DNA from: DATKYQ01 sp035528415
Lineage (GTDB): Bacteria > Myxococcota > B64-G9
Length of the DNA: 64,000 nucleotides
NCBI GenBank assembly: GCA_035528415.1
Contig: DATKYQ010000033.1
Location: 1 to 64,000 of the forward strand
Reading direction: 5' to 3'
Shown here: in pieces, positions 20,865 through 29,780 of the stretch
Layout: each line of letters opens with the position of its first letter
How positions within the stretch are numbered: the stretch's first letter is position 1
The notes under the pieces: generated by a model
Told to the model about the DNA's origin: nothing
Seen by the model: only the letters and a program-made list of their open reading frames with translations
Database searches by the model: none
Program-made: the position numbers and the translations under genes

Positions 20865-21245
20865 CTAATCAGCTGTATCGTTCTTCTTGCCAGGGGTCGG
20901 CATTGTTATGATAGCCGCGTTGCTCCCAATAACACATTTGGCGCTTTTCCAAAAATATCGTTTTGGTACCACCAAGCGCAGCGGGTAACCATGCTCGGGA
21001 GTCAGCTCGGAACCATTATAACGATAAGCCAACAATACCTCGTCGCCGCTCAGAACACTCAAGGGTAAATTGGTTGTGTAACACTGCTCGCAATGAATTG
21101 GAGCAACCTGTCCATTGGTGGCGATAGCGCCCAATGGCCGTTCCACAGCCAGGAAGTTTCCGGGAAGCGGCTGGGCATTCCATGCAAGATGAAAACGCGG
21201 CATATTTTCGTTTGCTAATCGATCATGGAAAGAGTATTTTACCAC
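20865..21245 (-). pseudogene. Remnant of a molybdopterin oxidoreductase (sulfite oxidase-like)
   Basis: The frame encodes about 60 residues typical of the molybdopterin-binding domain of sulfite oxidase-like enzymes: HCEQCYTTNLPL, VLLAYRYNGSEL, PEHGYPLRLVVP and YFWKSAK. The normal continuation after KSAKW is replaced by an unrelated tail (CVIGSNAAIITM), and the N-terminal two thirds, including the cofactor Cys region, is absent. No ribosome site precedes the first ATG. This is best read as a decayed gene fragment. A functional copy is not seen in the window. Confidence 0.65.
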
Positions 21246-21376
21246 AGATCAGGGTGGAACTGTGTCGAACACCGACCACCCTTTTTGGGAGGCGCTGGGC
21301 GGCGGGTGCAAGAACGTTCGTGCACCGCAAGTAATCTAACCTAATCAGCTTGCTAGACTTTATGGAGGAGCCAATC

Positions 21377-23914
21377 ATGTTCAAACATGTGACTTCTTTT
21401 CTGGCCGTCTTGTTTCTGACTGCATCGGGTACTGTTTTTATCCACTGCGGTCAGGGGAACTCCGGTTCGGAAGGAGATTTCTGCGATGGCGACGATGCCT
21501 GTCAGGGCGATCTGGTTTGCGAGCAGAACGTCTGCGTGAAGCCCGAGATCAATCCTTGCGACCCGCCATGCAATGATGACGTAGAAATCTGTTACCGCGG
21601 AGAGTGTGTCATAGTCGCAAACGCCGATGACAAGGACGCGGATGAGAGCCCGGTCGGAGAGGATTGTGACGACTACAACCGCACCATACACCCCGGAGCC
21701 TTTGAATATTGCGACGGAGTGGACAACAACTGCGACGGCCAGACAGACGAGGACTGTCCCGCCTGCGAGGAAGGCCAATTGCGGGATTGCGGAACCGATG
21801 TGGGCGAGTGCGGTCCCGGGACACAAACCTGCAACTCGGGTATCTGGCAGGCCTGCAGCGGCCAGGTCCCTGTGCCCGAGAAGTGCGACGATCTGGACAA
21901 CGATTGCGACGGCCAGACCGACGAAAACTGCCCCTGCGAGGACGGTGATCAAAAGGACTGCGGCAGCGGCGTGGGCGAGTGCACCGCGGGCGTAGAAATC
22001 TGCGATGGCGAAGTATGGCCGGGCTGTCTGAACGGCCAGTTGCCTTCCAGCGAACTCTGCAACGGCCTGGATGACGACTGCGACTCGCTTACAGACGAAG
22101 GCTTCGGCCTGGGGGCAGACTGCGGCAGCCCGGGCAAGTGCGGCAACGGCCGGATCGAGTGCTTCGGCGACCTCGAGACCGGCTGCAGCAGCGGCCCTGG
22201 TGGGAGTGCCGACGGGTCGAGTACAGAGTTGTGTAACGGTTTGGACGATGACTGCGATTCAGAGACCGACGAAGATTTCCCGGCCAAGGGAGAGACCTGT
22301 GACGGGGACGACAGCGACATGTGCAAAAACGGCACCTCAACATGCAAGGCTGACGGATCCGCGCTCGAGTGTGTCAATGAGAGCGTCGAGGACATTGCCG
22401 AGGCCTGCAACGGCCTCGATGACGACTGCGATTCGGAGACAGACGAGGATTTTGCAGTCGGCGAAGCATGCCAGGGCGAAGGAGCCTGCGGCCAGGGGAC
22501 GATCGAGTGCGCCGACGAGAACACTACCCGCTGCAGCACCGATCCCGGCGGCAGCCAGTACCTGCAGGCCGACGAGGTATGCGACGGGCAGGACAACGAC
22601 TGTGACGGGCTGACCGACGCCGCAGACGGCGACCTGGTGTTGACCTCCTGCGAGCTGCAGCAGGGAATTTGCGCAGGCTCTACACACGAGGCCTCCCAGT
22701 GCGTTGCCGGACAGTGGCAAGTATGCAACGCCGCCAACTATCCCCAGGGTTACGGGGCCGAGGTATGCGACGGGCTCGACAACGACTGCAACGCGCAGGC
22801 AGACGCGGCCGATGCCGGACTTTTGCCCCAACTGTGCGAAAATCAGAACGGAGTCTGTGCCGGCTCGACCAAGCTGGCCATCCAGTGCGTGGCCGGCGAG
22901 TGGGAGGCCTGTACGGCCGCAAGCTACCAGGCACACAGCCAGTATTTCTCGACCGACGAGCTGTGCGACGAATATGACAACGACTGTGACACGCTCAACA
23001 ATGAGGGACTGGACACGGACGTGGACGGCGATGGGCATTTCACTACGAATTCCTGCTCGGACCCATCGGATGATTGTAACGACAACGACTCGAACAACTT
23101 TCCGACCAATCCCGAAGTCTGCGACGGTGCCGATAACAACTGCGACACGCGGGTAGACGAGGGTTTCAACATTGACGGCGATGCATACACGACCTGCGCC
23201 GGAGACTGTGACGACAGTAACAGCTCTATATACCCCGGTGCGGCAGAGATCTGCAACGGCCGAGACGACGACTGCGACAGTAAAACCGACGCCGCCGATA
23301 GCGGCCTGCAAACCATCTTGTGCGGTGAGCAGAACGGCGTCTGCCATGGTGCGCACTACATGACAAGTGAGTGCCAAAGCGGCACTTGGGAAGAAAACTG
23401 CTCTGAGGCGGACTTCCTCGCCAATTCGTCCGAGTACATAAGACCCGACCTGCCTCCAAGCTACTCCTGTAGTGATCCGAACGGTCATGGCGAGGGACTT
23501 TACACCGCAGACTGTGACTCGCTGGACAACGATTGTGACGGCCGGATAGACGATCCCGTAGACTGCGACAACGATTCACACTATGTATGCAATCAGGTCA
23601 ACCACGGCCAGGTCGACGACTGCTGCGATAGGGACCCGTGGACATTCACGGGGCAAGTCAACTACTACGACGATCCGGTAAACGGCTGTGGTGGATATGA
23701 TTACAACTGCGACGGTGTGGAGACGAAGGATCCTCAACTCGATGTACTGGCAGAATGTCGGAGTGTACCTGACTGTGCAATCGTCCATGCGGGTTACTTT
23801 AACGCTATCCCGGCCTGTGGAGTTGCTGGAACCTGGTCGACAATATGCGTGGAGTTTGCCGGTCAATGCATTCCATCGGCTTTCACGGGCAGCATAACCA
23901 TGCGCTGCCGATGA
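21377..23914 (+). CDS. MopE-type Cys/Asp-rich repeat lipoprotein
   Basis: An 845-residue secreted protein. The hydrophobic N-terminus (about residues 1-20) ends at FIHCGQG, a plausible but imperfect lipobox. At least eleven copies of a Cx(D/N)GxDxxCDxxxDE-type motif follow (for example CDGVDNNCDGQTDE and CNGLDDDCDSETDE), spaced 30-60 residues, with further disulfide-rich linkers. The motif matches the putative metal-binding repeats named after MopE, common in myxobacterial surface proteins. Metal binding is a family inference. The ATG at 21377 is chosen because GGAGGAG lies 6 bases upstream. No adhesion or enzymatic domain is visible. Confidence 0.8.
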   Translation: MFKHVTSFLAVLFLTASGTVFIHCGQGNSGSEGDFCDGDDACQGDLVCEQNVCVKPEINPCDPPCNDDVEICYRGECVIVANADDKDADESPVGEDCDDYNRTIHPGAFEYCDGVDNNCDGQTDEDCPACEEGQLRDCGTDVGECGPGTQTCNSGIWQACSGQVPVPEKCDDLDNDCDGQTDENCPCEDGDQKDCGSGVGECTAGVEICDGEVWPGCLNGQLPSSELCNGLDDDCDSLTDEGFGLGADCGSPGKCGNGRIECFGDLETGCSSGPGGSADGSSTELCNGLDDDCDSETDEDFPAKGETCDGDDSDMCKNGTSTCKADGSALECVNESVEDIAEACNGLDDDCDSETDEDFAVGEACQGEGACGQGTIECADENTTRCSTDPGGSQYLQADEVCDGQDNDCDGLTDAADGDLVLTSCELQQGICAGSTHEASQCVAGQWQVCNAANYPQGYGAEVCDGLDNDCNAQADAADAGLLPQLCENQNGVCAGSTKLAIQCVAGEWEACTAASYQAHSQYFSTDELCDEYDNDCDTLNNEGLDTDVDGDGHFTTNSCSDPSDDCNDNDSNNFPTNPEVCDGADNNCDTRVDEGFNIDGDAYTTCAGDCDDSNSSIYPGAAEICNGRDDDCDSKTDAADSGLQTILCGEQNGVCHGAHYMTSECQSGTWEENCSEADFLANSSEYIRPDLPPSYSCSDPNGHGEGLYTADCDSLDNDCDGRIDDPVDCDNDSHYVCNQVNHGQVDDCCDRDPWTFTGQVNYYDDPVNGCGGYDYNCDGVETKDPQLDVLAECRSVPDCAIVHAGYFNAIPACGVAGTWSTICVEFAGQCIPSAFTGSITMRCR

Positions 23915-23934
23915 GTCGGGAGCCCAGGGGACGC

Positions 23935-24153
23935 TTAAGGGCCGATATCAAGGCTGGTGTATTCAAGCAGATCGCCGGGGGTGCATGCCAGGGCCTGGCA
24001 CAGCGCCTCGAGGGTGGAAAACCGGATGGCCCGGGCCTTGCCGGTTTTGAGAACTGACAGGTTCTGCACCGATATACCTACGGCGGCCGAGAGCTCGGTG
24101 AGCTTCATCTTGCGCTTGGCTAGCTGCACGTCCAGATTGACAATGATTGGCAT
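23935..24153 (-). CDS. Small Xre-family transcriptional regulator
   Basis: A 72-residue single-domain helix-turn-helix protein (LTELSAAVGISVQNLSVLKT as the HTH core, then FSTLEALCQALACTPGDLLEY). This is the YozG/Xre type, usually encoded next to a small DUF2975 membrane protein. GAGGA precedes the ATG. The gene follows a short membrane protein on the same strand with a 10-base gap, which fits that pairing. It probably represses its own operon. Confidence 0.82.
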   Translation of the reverse strand: MPIIVNLDVQLAKRKMKLTELSAAVGISVQNLSVLKTGKARAIRFSTLEALCQALACTPGDLLEYTSLDIGP

Positions 24154-24163
24154 GGCATCGTCC

Positions 24164-24439
24164 TCAGATCGTGCGTTCGAGATCTTTTTTCATCTGGCCG
24201 CGTTCTTTCATTAGTTGTCCGTACTGGTGGGTCAGATAGGCTAGGATGAGTGCGGCCAGACCGAAGGCCTGGGGGAACAGCAAAAGGCCCAGGTCGACCA
24301 ATCCCAGTTGCCAGCTTGACACGGTGAAAGGGAAGAACTCGTCCATCAAGAAGATGGCCGGGAGCATCGGGGACGGAGGCAGGCGCTCAATCTTTACCTT
24401 GACCCCGTCAATATTTTTTGAACTAATCACTGGACTCAT
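24164..24439 (-). CDS. Short membrane protein upstream of Xre regulator
   Basis: A 91-residue protein with one or two hydrophobic segments (LGLVDLGLLLFPQAFGLAALILAYL, shortened here to residues 48-72) and a charged tail ending MKKDLERTI. Position and tail resemble the C-terminal part of DUF2975 proteins that accompany YozG-type regulators, but the usual four-helix length (about 160 residues) is not reached, so it may be truncated. ATG at 24439 is chosen; a GTG at 24460 is possible. GAGGTG lies about 14 bases upstream, so the start is uncertain. Confidence 0.5.
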   Translation of the reverse strand: MSPVISSKNIDGVKVKIERLPPSPMLPAIFLMDEFFPFTVSSWQLGLVDLGLLLFPQAFGLAALILAYLTHQYGQLMKERGQMKKDLERTI

Positions 24440-24480
24440 TGATTGTTTTCTACACCTCACTATTCTCAGGAGGACCGCCC

Positions 24481-24768
24481 ATGAAAAAACTTACAATTAT
24501 CCTTACCGTCTTGGCAGTCTTAGGTCTAACAATGTCCGTCGCTTCGGCTGGCTCGATCCGCGTCGAAAGTGATGGCAAGTACTCCGTGAATCTTAAATGT
24601 AGCGGCAGCAGCAAGACCATTGAGATTCCCAGCGGAACGACCACGGTCACCTTTCACTCATCCAGCAACAGCTGTGATATCGTCGGCGGCGGAGTTAAAT
24701 GGCCAGTCGGTAAGCTGGAGAACGGCGGCAAATGGAAGATCAAGAGTGGCACCGCCAAAAAGAATTAG
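24481..24768 (+). CDS. Small secreted protein of unknown function
   Basis: A 95-residue protein with a clear Sec signal peptide (MKKLTIILTVLAVLGLTM...ASA, cleavage near residue 23). The mature part is Ser/Gly/Lys-rich and holds two Cys residues (LKCSGSS and SSNSCDIVGG) that could form one disulfide; it looks like a small beta-sandwich. A strong AGGAGG site precedes the ATG. I recognise no family. Confidence 0.7.
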   Translation: MKKLTIILTVLAVLGLTMSVASAGSIRVESDGKYSVNLKCSGSSKTIEIPSGTTTVTFHSSSNSCDIVGGGVKWPVGKLENGGKWKIKSGTAKKN

Positions 24769-24798
24769 CATACTAAATCAACAGGAGAAATAGCCTCC

Positions 24799-24990
24799 GT
24801 GCTCCCAACGAAGCATGTCTTCCGCATCAACGGCCATCTTTACAGCCTGCTCGACATGGGTAGCACCAACGGCACCCTGGTGAACGGCAACCTGTCTAGC
24901 AAGACCCCCATCAGGCTCAAGAACTTCGACGAGATCCAGGCCGGCCGCACCCGTTTCCCGTTCATCGCCAACCGCTTCAGAACCGACTGA
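24799..24990 (+). pseudogene. Truncated duplicate of the FHA gene
   Basis: The 63-codon frame repeats, at DNA level, the last roughly 160 bases of the FHA gene ending at 18431: the same GSTNGTLVNG loop and the same C-terminus ending ANRFR. The N-terminal half of the FHA domain, including the Ser-x-x-His motif, is missing, so a folded phosphopeptide-binding domain is unlikely. A GTG start with AGGAGA upstream exists, so a fragment might still be made. It converges on the mltD-like gene with a 4-base gap. Confidence 0.75.
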
Positions 24991-24994
24991 GTTA

Positions 24995-26722
24995 TTACCG
25001 ATCTTCAACCAGGAGTTTCTGGCCGGGAAAAATACGGCTTGTGGGCTTCAGGCGATTGAGGCGCAGGAAGTCCTCCAGCTTCATGTTGTTCTGTTTGGCT
25101 ATCGAATAGGGGCTGTCTCCCGGCTTGACCTCGTAGCCGCTGGCATTGGCGGGAATCTCGCGCGTGCGTGCGTTGGGCCGAATGACGAGATCCTGTCCCG
25201 CGTGCAACTGCTCCCCGTCCAGCTTGTTGAGGCGCTTTATCGAAGCCACATCGGTGTCATAGCGGCTCGCGACTTTCCAAAGAGTATCTCCCCGGCTGAC
25301 GCGGTAGTGAATCGGCTTGGTGACGGGCGTCTTGCCCGGTCGTTCAACTCGACTTACCCGGCCGTGTGTCTTGGTTGACACAGGTATCTTGATGCACTGG
25401 TCAATATGCAGCACGGCTGTTTTCTTGATCTTATTGACGCGGGCAATGGCGTCGATGCTCAGGTGATATCGTCGCGCCAGGTGGGAGAGGGTCTCGCCGC
25501 TCTGGATATGGTGGATGGTGAAGCGTTTCTTCGGCGGTGTATAGACGGGAATCTTCTCCAGGCTGGACACCAGCATCTTCTCTTTGTCCCTGAGAACCGT
25601 CAGCGCGTACTCGCGCGGGGGTGTGATTCCAATCCTCAGATCCGGGTTCAACGAGGCCAGTACGTCGGCGGGAACGTGTATCAGCTTGCTGACTTGCTTG
25701 AGATCCAACTGCCTGGCGACGTTGACCTCCACTGTGTCGGGTGGTTTATCCGGGTCGCCCAAGTCGAACCCGTATTTCTTGGGATCTCTGAGAATGTGCA
25801 ACGCAGCCAGGAAGCGCGGAACGTAACGCCGGGTTTCACCGGGCAGCTTTTCATACAAATCCCAGAAGTTGTCGAGGTAGTCGATGTTCTGGCTGCGGAT
25901 GACCCGCAGCACGCGGTTCTCACCGCAGTTGTAGGCCGCCAGCGCAGTCGTCCAATCGCCGAAGATCCCGTGCAAATCGACCAGGTAGGCGACCGCCGCC
26001 ACGGTTGCCTTGGCGACGTCCATGCGTTCGTCAACCCAGCGATCGCGCTTGAGGCCGAAGCGATAGCCGGTGGTCGGAATGAACTGCCACAATCCGAGCG
26101 CCCGGGCTGAACTGAGGGCACGGATTTTGAAACCGCTCTCGATCAGGGGAAGCCAGGAAAGCTCCTCCGGTAAACCCGCCTTCTTTAGCGCCGCCAGGAT
26201 CAGTGACCTGAAGCTGCCCGAACGCCTATAGGAGGCCGTGAAGAACTTTCGCTGCAGGCCCTGGAATGTCTCGATCTCCCGCTGAATGATCGGGTTGAGA
26301 TCCATCGGAATGGCCTTGCTCGCCCCGTTCACAGCGGTATGCTGCGAGGCGTGGATGCGCAACACCAGGTTGCAGATCATCAAACGAATGTCTTCTTTTT
26401 GCTGTTCGAGATCGGCATCGTCGCCGCAGTCTGTCGAAACAATCAGGGCATATGCCCTATCCAGGGCCTCGAACGAATTGTCGAAATCACCCTTCTCCCA
26501 GTAATCCTGCGCCGCCTGGCAGAAGGCCAGCGCCTCGTCCATGACTTCCTGTGGATTGGCCGCTTTTTCGGCGCCTGCGGACGGTTGTGCGTGATCCGTC
26601 TTCCGGCCTGCCGCGGCCACGGTTTCAGTAGTCGCTCGGTCGGGCAACACCTGTTGCCCGGTCGGGGCACAGGCGGCAAAAAAAGCAACCATGGAGAAGA
26701 AGCAATCCCGGATGAGTCTCAT
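24995..26722 (-). CDS. mltD: MltD-like lytic transglycosylase with LysM repeats
   Basis: A 575-residue exported protein. The N-terminus ends in AFFAACAPTG, a possible lipoprotein signal. The SLT domain spans about residues 175-330: catalytic Glu in LPLIESGFK, then ALGLWQFIPTTGYRFGL and ALAAYNCGENRV. Three LysM modules follow near residues 395-440, 470-515 and 530-572 (for example GETLSHLARRYHLSIDAIAR and GDTLWKVASRYDTDVASIKR). It cleaves peptidoglycan glycan strands in the periplasm. Its neighbour upstream (17-base gap) is a histidine phosphatase with no obvious functional link. Confidence 0.9.
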   Translation of the reverse strand: MRLIRDCFFSMVAFFAACAPTGQQVLPDRATTETVAAAGRKTDHAQPSAGAEKAANPQEVMDEALAFCQAAQDYWEKGDFDNSFEALDRAYALIVSTDCGDDADLEQQKEDIRLMICNLVLRIHASQHTAVNGASKAIPMDLNPIIQREIETFQGLQRKFFTASYRRSGSFRSLILAALKKAGLPEELSWLPLIESGFKIRALSSARALGLWQFIPTTGYRFGLKRDRWVDERMDVAKATVAAVAYLVDLHGIFGDWTTALAAYNCGENRVLRVIRSQNIDYLDNFWDLYEKLPGETRRYVPRFLAALHILRDPKKYGFDLGDPDKPPDTVEVNVARQLDLKQVSKLIHVPADVLASLNPDLRIGITPPREYALTVLRDKEKMLVSSLEKIPVYTPPKKRFTIHHIQSGETLSHLARRYHLSIDAIARVNKIKKTAVLHIDQCIKIPVSTKTHGRVSRVERPGKTPVTKPIHYRVSRGDTLWKVASRYDTDVASIKRLNKLDGEQLHAGQDLVIRPNARTREIPANASGYEVKPGDSPYSIAKQNNMKLEDFLRLNRLKPTSRIFPGQKLLVEDR

Positions 26723-26739
26723 TCCAATAACTCCCGTGT

Positions 26740-27378
26740 TCAGAAATCCGCCGCCTTGAACTTGTCGGCCAGCGGCTTGAGGTGACAGGTGTCGTTCGCG
26801 AAAACCAGGCTGAATGCACCGTCATCGAGACCTATTACGGAAATCGAGGCCGTGTCTACCAAGATTTTCCAAAAGGCGGAGTCTGTAAGACCCAGCGCAA
26901 CCATCAGGATCATCTTGACCGAAACTCGATGCCCGCATAGTGCAACGTTTTGGCCGGGGTATTCCTCCCCAAGCCCGGCCAGCAGAGATTCCACCCGCCG
27001 GCGCACGTCGGCCAGGCCTTCGCCGTCTGGAAAAACAACCGTCTCGGGCCTTTGCTTCCAACGGGCGTAGATATCCGGGTGTTTCCGGGCAACCTCGGAG
27101 TCCAGCAGCCTGGTCCACTGACCGTAGTCGATGTCAATCAGGGCCGGCTCGGTCTGGGGCTCGATCTTCTGAAACCTGGCGACCGCGGCCGCGGTCTGAC
27201 AGGTGCGTTCGAGAGGACTCGTTAAAATTGCGTCCAGCCTGACCGTCTCGAGCGCCGCGCCGGCCTTTTCAACCTGTGCCAGCCCTTTTTCGTTGAGCGG
27301 CAGGTCCCAGCGGCCGCGGTAGATCTTGTTCTTGTTGCCATCGGTCTCCCCGTGCCGGATAACGAATAAGCGGGTCAT
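26740..27378 (-). CDS. Histidine phosphatase family protein
   Basis: A 212-residue phosphoglycerate mutase-like enzyme. The catalytic RHGET motif is at residues 8-12 (FVIRHGETDGN), with partner Arg in LTSPLERTCQTA and a second His in VALCGHRVSV. Substrates in this superfamily range from phosphoglycerate to small phosphometabolites, so none is assigned. It overlaps the stop of the acetate kinase-PduL fusion by four bases (ATGA), which implies coupled expression with acetyl-phosphate metabolism. Confidence 0.85.
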   Translation of the reverse strand: MTRLFVIRHGETDGNKNKIYRGRWDLPLNEKGLAQVEKAGAALETVRLDAILTSPLERTCQTAAAVARFQKIEPQTEPALIDIDYGQWTRLLDSEVARKHPDIYARWKQRPETVVFPDGEGLADVRRRVESLLAGLGEEYPGQNVALCGHRVSVKMILMVALGLTDSAFWKILVDTASISVIGLDDGAFSLVFANDTCHLKPLADKFKAADF

Positions 27379-29189
27379 TGGCGGGACTCGATCATCACCA
27401 GGTAGCCCTTGGATACAGGAGGCAACTCGGCGGCGTTGGCCTCGTCGGTGTCGATGTGCATCTCGAGCCTGTAACTCGGGCTGACCCGGATCAGCACGTC
27501 GCCGAAAATCAGCTCTCGCTCCCCTCCCAGTCTGACCATGACCGTATCGCCGGCCCTGACACCGTAAAGTTCCGCGTCTTTGGGCGTCATGTGGATGTGG
27601 CGCCGGGCGCAGATAACACCCTCGGGCAAGTCAATTTTGGCCGTCGGGCTCTCCAGCGTGATTCCGGGCGTGCCGTCCAGATCGCCCGAGGCGCGGATGG
27701 GCGCGTCGATCCCAAGCTTGAATTCCTCGGTTCGCGAGATCTCCACCTGGGTTCGGGAGCGCTCGGGCCCCAGAACCCGGACATTTTCGACCCGGCCGCG
27801 CGGTCCGATCAGGTTGACGGTTTCCTGACACGAGAACTGGCTGGGAATATACAACGGTTCCTTGCGGGTAAGCTCGTGCCCGGGACCAAACAGGGCCTCG
27901 ACGTCGCGGCGGCACAGGTGAACGTGGTGCGCAGATAACGCCACGCGAATCGGGCGCCGGTCGGTGGACAGTTGGGCGGGCTGAATCGACTTTTTGAGAT
28001 TCAGGGCCTCGGCACAATGGCGCGCCATCATCAGCTCTTCGTTGGCGGCGACCACCAGCACCGCGACCCGCGAGTGCCGCGCGCTGATGTCGCTAACGAT
28101 GTTCTCGCCATCGACCCGGCAGCGATCGTTGGCACGCGGATCTATCGCGATGCCGATCTGCTCGAGGTCTTGCAGGCTGCGGGCCCGGATGCCGCGACTG
28201 TGCTCACCGATGCCCCCGGTGAAAACCAGCGCATCGACGGAGCCCATGGCCGCGATGTAGGCCCCGATGTACAGTTTGACGCGGTAGCAGAATGCCTTGA
28301 TGGCCAGAAGCGCGCGATGATCGCCGCCATCCGCCGCCGCCAGAATCTCGCGCATGTCGGAACTGACGCCCGAGATGCCCAGCAAGCCACCCCGGCGGCT
28401 AAGCAGTTCTTCGATCTCGTCGAGCGGCAGGCCTTCGGCTTTCATCAGGTATGTGATTACGCCCGGGTCGAGATCGCCCACCCGCGTGCCCATGATCAGC
28501 CCGGGCAGCGAACTGAAGCCGAGACTGTTGTCGATCGAACGGCCGCGTTGGACGGCGCAGATCGAGGCACCGCCGCCCAGGTGGCAGGTAATAATGTTCA
28601 GCCGGTGCAACGGCGTCTCGAGCCGGGCGGCGGCCTGCAAGGCTGCGTACTCGTGTGAGTTGCCGTGGAAGCCGAACTTGCGGATGCCCTTCTCGTGGAA
28701 CATCTCATAGGGCAGGCCGTAGATGGCGGCCTCGTCGGGGATGCTGTGATGGAAAGCCGTGTCGAACACCGCAACCTGCGGCACGTTGGGAAACAGCTTC
28801 TGGGCGGTCTCGATTCCCTCGAGCATGGCCGGGTGGTGCAGCGGCACCAGCGGGATCAACCTGCGGATCTCATCCCTGACGTCCTGGTCGATCACAACCG
28901 GGCCGCGGTAACGCAGGCCCCCGTGCCCGATACGGTGCGCCACGGCATCGATCTGCAGCGCGCCGGTGCGGGCATCACTCAGGGTGGCGAAGGCAAGCTT
29001 GAAGGCGGCCGACAGGTTTCCGACCGCGACCCGCTCGGTGATGCGCTCGTCTCCGCGGCCGTATGAATGAGTGCCGCCGTCGAGACCGATGCGCTCCAGG
29101 CGCCCCGACCAGAGGTTGCGCTCGCCGTCCAGATCGATCAGATCGTACTTGATCGAAGTGCTGCCGCAGTTCAAGACCAGAATATTCAA
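27375..29189 (-). CDS. ackA: Acetate kinase fused to PduL-type phosphotransacylase
   Basis: A 604-residue two-enzyme fusion. Residues 1-400 are acetate kinase (phosphate-binding NCGSTSIKYDL, catalytic RKFGFHGNSH, and GGIGEHS). Residues about 410-604 are a PduL phosphotransacylase: HHVHL and RRHIHM give the zinc-binding His pairs, and YRLEMHIDTDEAN gives the further His. PduL converts acyl-CoA plus phosphate to acyl-phosphate, which the kinase turns into acetate and ATP, so one chain can run the whole substrate-level phosphorylation route (or its reverse). A classical Pta is not present in the window. The fusion joint lies near residues 398-412. The window's beta-oxidation genes would supply acetyl-CoA. 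Confidence 0.88.
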   Translation of the reverse strand: MNILVLNCGSTSIKYDLIDLDGERNLWSGRLERIGLDGGTHSYGRGDERITERVAVGNLSAAFKLAFATLSDARTGALQIDAVAHRIGHGGLRYRGPVVIDQDVRDEIRRLIPLVPLHHPAMLEGIETAQKLFPNVPQVAVFDTAFHHSIPDEAAIYGLPYEMFHEKGIRKFGFHGNSHEYAALQAAARLETPLHRLNIITCHLGGGASICAVQRGRSIDNSLGFSSLPGLIMGTRVGDLDPGVITYLMKAEGLPLDEIEELLSRRGGLLGISGVSSDMREILAAADGGDHRALLAIKAFCYRVKLYIGAYIAAMGSVDALVFTGGIGEHSRGIRARSLQDLEQIGIAIDPRANDRCRVDGENIVSDISARHSRVAVLVVAANEELMMARHCAEALNLKKSIQPAQLSTDRRPIRVALSAHHVHLCRRDVEALFGPGHELTRKEPLYIPSQFSCQETVNLIGPRGRVENVRVLGPERSRTQVEISRTEEFKLGIDAPIRASGDLDGTPGITLESPTAKIDLPEGVICARRHIHMTPKDAELYGVRAGDTVMVRLGGERELIFGDVLIRVSPSYRLEMHIDTDEANAAELPPVSKGYLVMIESRQ

Positions 29190-29246
29190 CCCGGATCTCC
29201 CAAGCCCAAAAGGGCGTTATTACGACTCCCCCTACCATTTTGTGAA

Positions 29247-29271
29247 CCGTCGCGCAAGCCGCAACCAGGCC
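29247..29271 (+). repeat. Left copy of 25-bp direct repeat flanking gvp island
   Basis: Matches 46041-46065 in the same orientation at 24 of 25 positions; the last 21 bases (29251-29271, beginning CGCGCAAGCC and ending CCAGGCC) are identical. It lies 58 bases upstream of the acetate kinase start codon. It may be an attachment site or one copy of a dispersed repeat. Confidence 0.7.
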
Positions 29272-29558
29272 AAGGGTTCGATCGATGCCCATTGGTTACT
29301 TTGGAGTTATTGATAAGTTACGAAAATAGTATCTAAAAGCAGGTACGAGTTACCTGTAGCACTTTTTTCGAAATCTACAAACAAAATCGTCATCCCCGCA
29401 TGATGTTAGCGGGGATCCAGCAGGTTGCGCACTATGGATTCCCGCCTACTACCGCGGGAATGACGTATGAGTAACAACGGGTTTGAATCACACCCCCAGG
29501 CCAAGGGGTTATTACCATTGCATAGCAACGCACGAAACGAAAAGAGAGCCGGTTATTC
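29272..29558. other. AT-richer intergenic region inside left island end
   Basis: No coding frame is supported. The stretch is visibly richer in A and T than its surroundings and contains the palindromic element at 29388-29465. The acetate kinase promoter should lie between here and 29190, on the minus strand, but no clear -35/-10 pair stands out. Confidence 0.4.
29388..29465. repeat. REP-like palindromic intergenic element
   Basis: Outer arms CGTCATCCCCGC (29388-29399) and GCGGGAATGACG (29454-29465) are inverted repeats with one mismatch; a second, inner inverted pair (GCGGGGATCC and GGATTCCCGC) makes a double hairpin. This composition is that of the widespread intergenic 'CGTCATTCCCGC' repeats. 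Confidence 0.7.
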
Positions 29559-29756
29559 CTAGATCTCGATGAACGGAACGATCAGCTCTCCGGTAGCTCC
29601 ATTGACGATGTAGCCCTCGAACCCGGTGGGGCGGGCCGTGTAGCTGAAGTCGGAATCGCCTACGTTTACCGAGAACTCGTCCTCGGGAATGAGAGCTAGT
29701 CTGGAGTAGGCGTTCATGTCTTCCATCGATTCCTTCGTGGTGTTTTCCTGGTTCAT
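29559..29756 (-). CDS. Small acidic protein of unknown function
   Basis: A 65-residue acidic protein with no signal peptide or membrane segment. The C-terminal half, TGFEGYIVNGATGELIVPFI, looks like short beta strands. No clear ribosome site precedes the ATG. It is the last minus-strand frame after the gvp operon and may be inside the island. I recognise no family; it could be a chance open frame. Confidence 0.4.
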   Translation of the reverse strand: MNQENTTKESMEDMNAYSRLALIPEDEFSVNVGDSDFSYTARPTGFEGYIVNGATGELIVPFIEI

Positions 29757-29780
29757 CTTGAATCTCTATTCCGTCCTTGT

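Noticed and set aside
22337..23488. Antisense frame over the MopE-like gene
   Set aside because: Shadow of the repetitive Cys/Asp codons; no features of a real protein.
21700..23600. Short regularly spaced repeats resembling a CRISPR array
   Set aside because: They are coding repeats of the Cys/Asp motif with variable spacing and no identical direct repeats.
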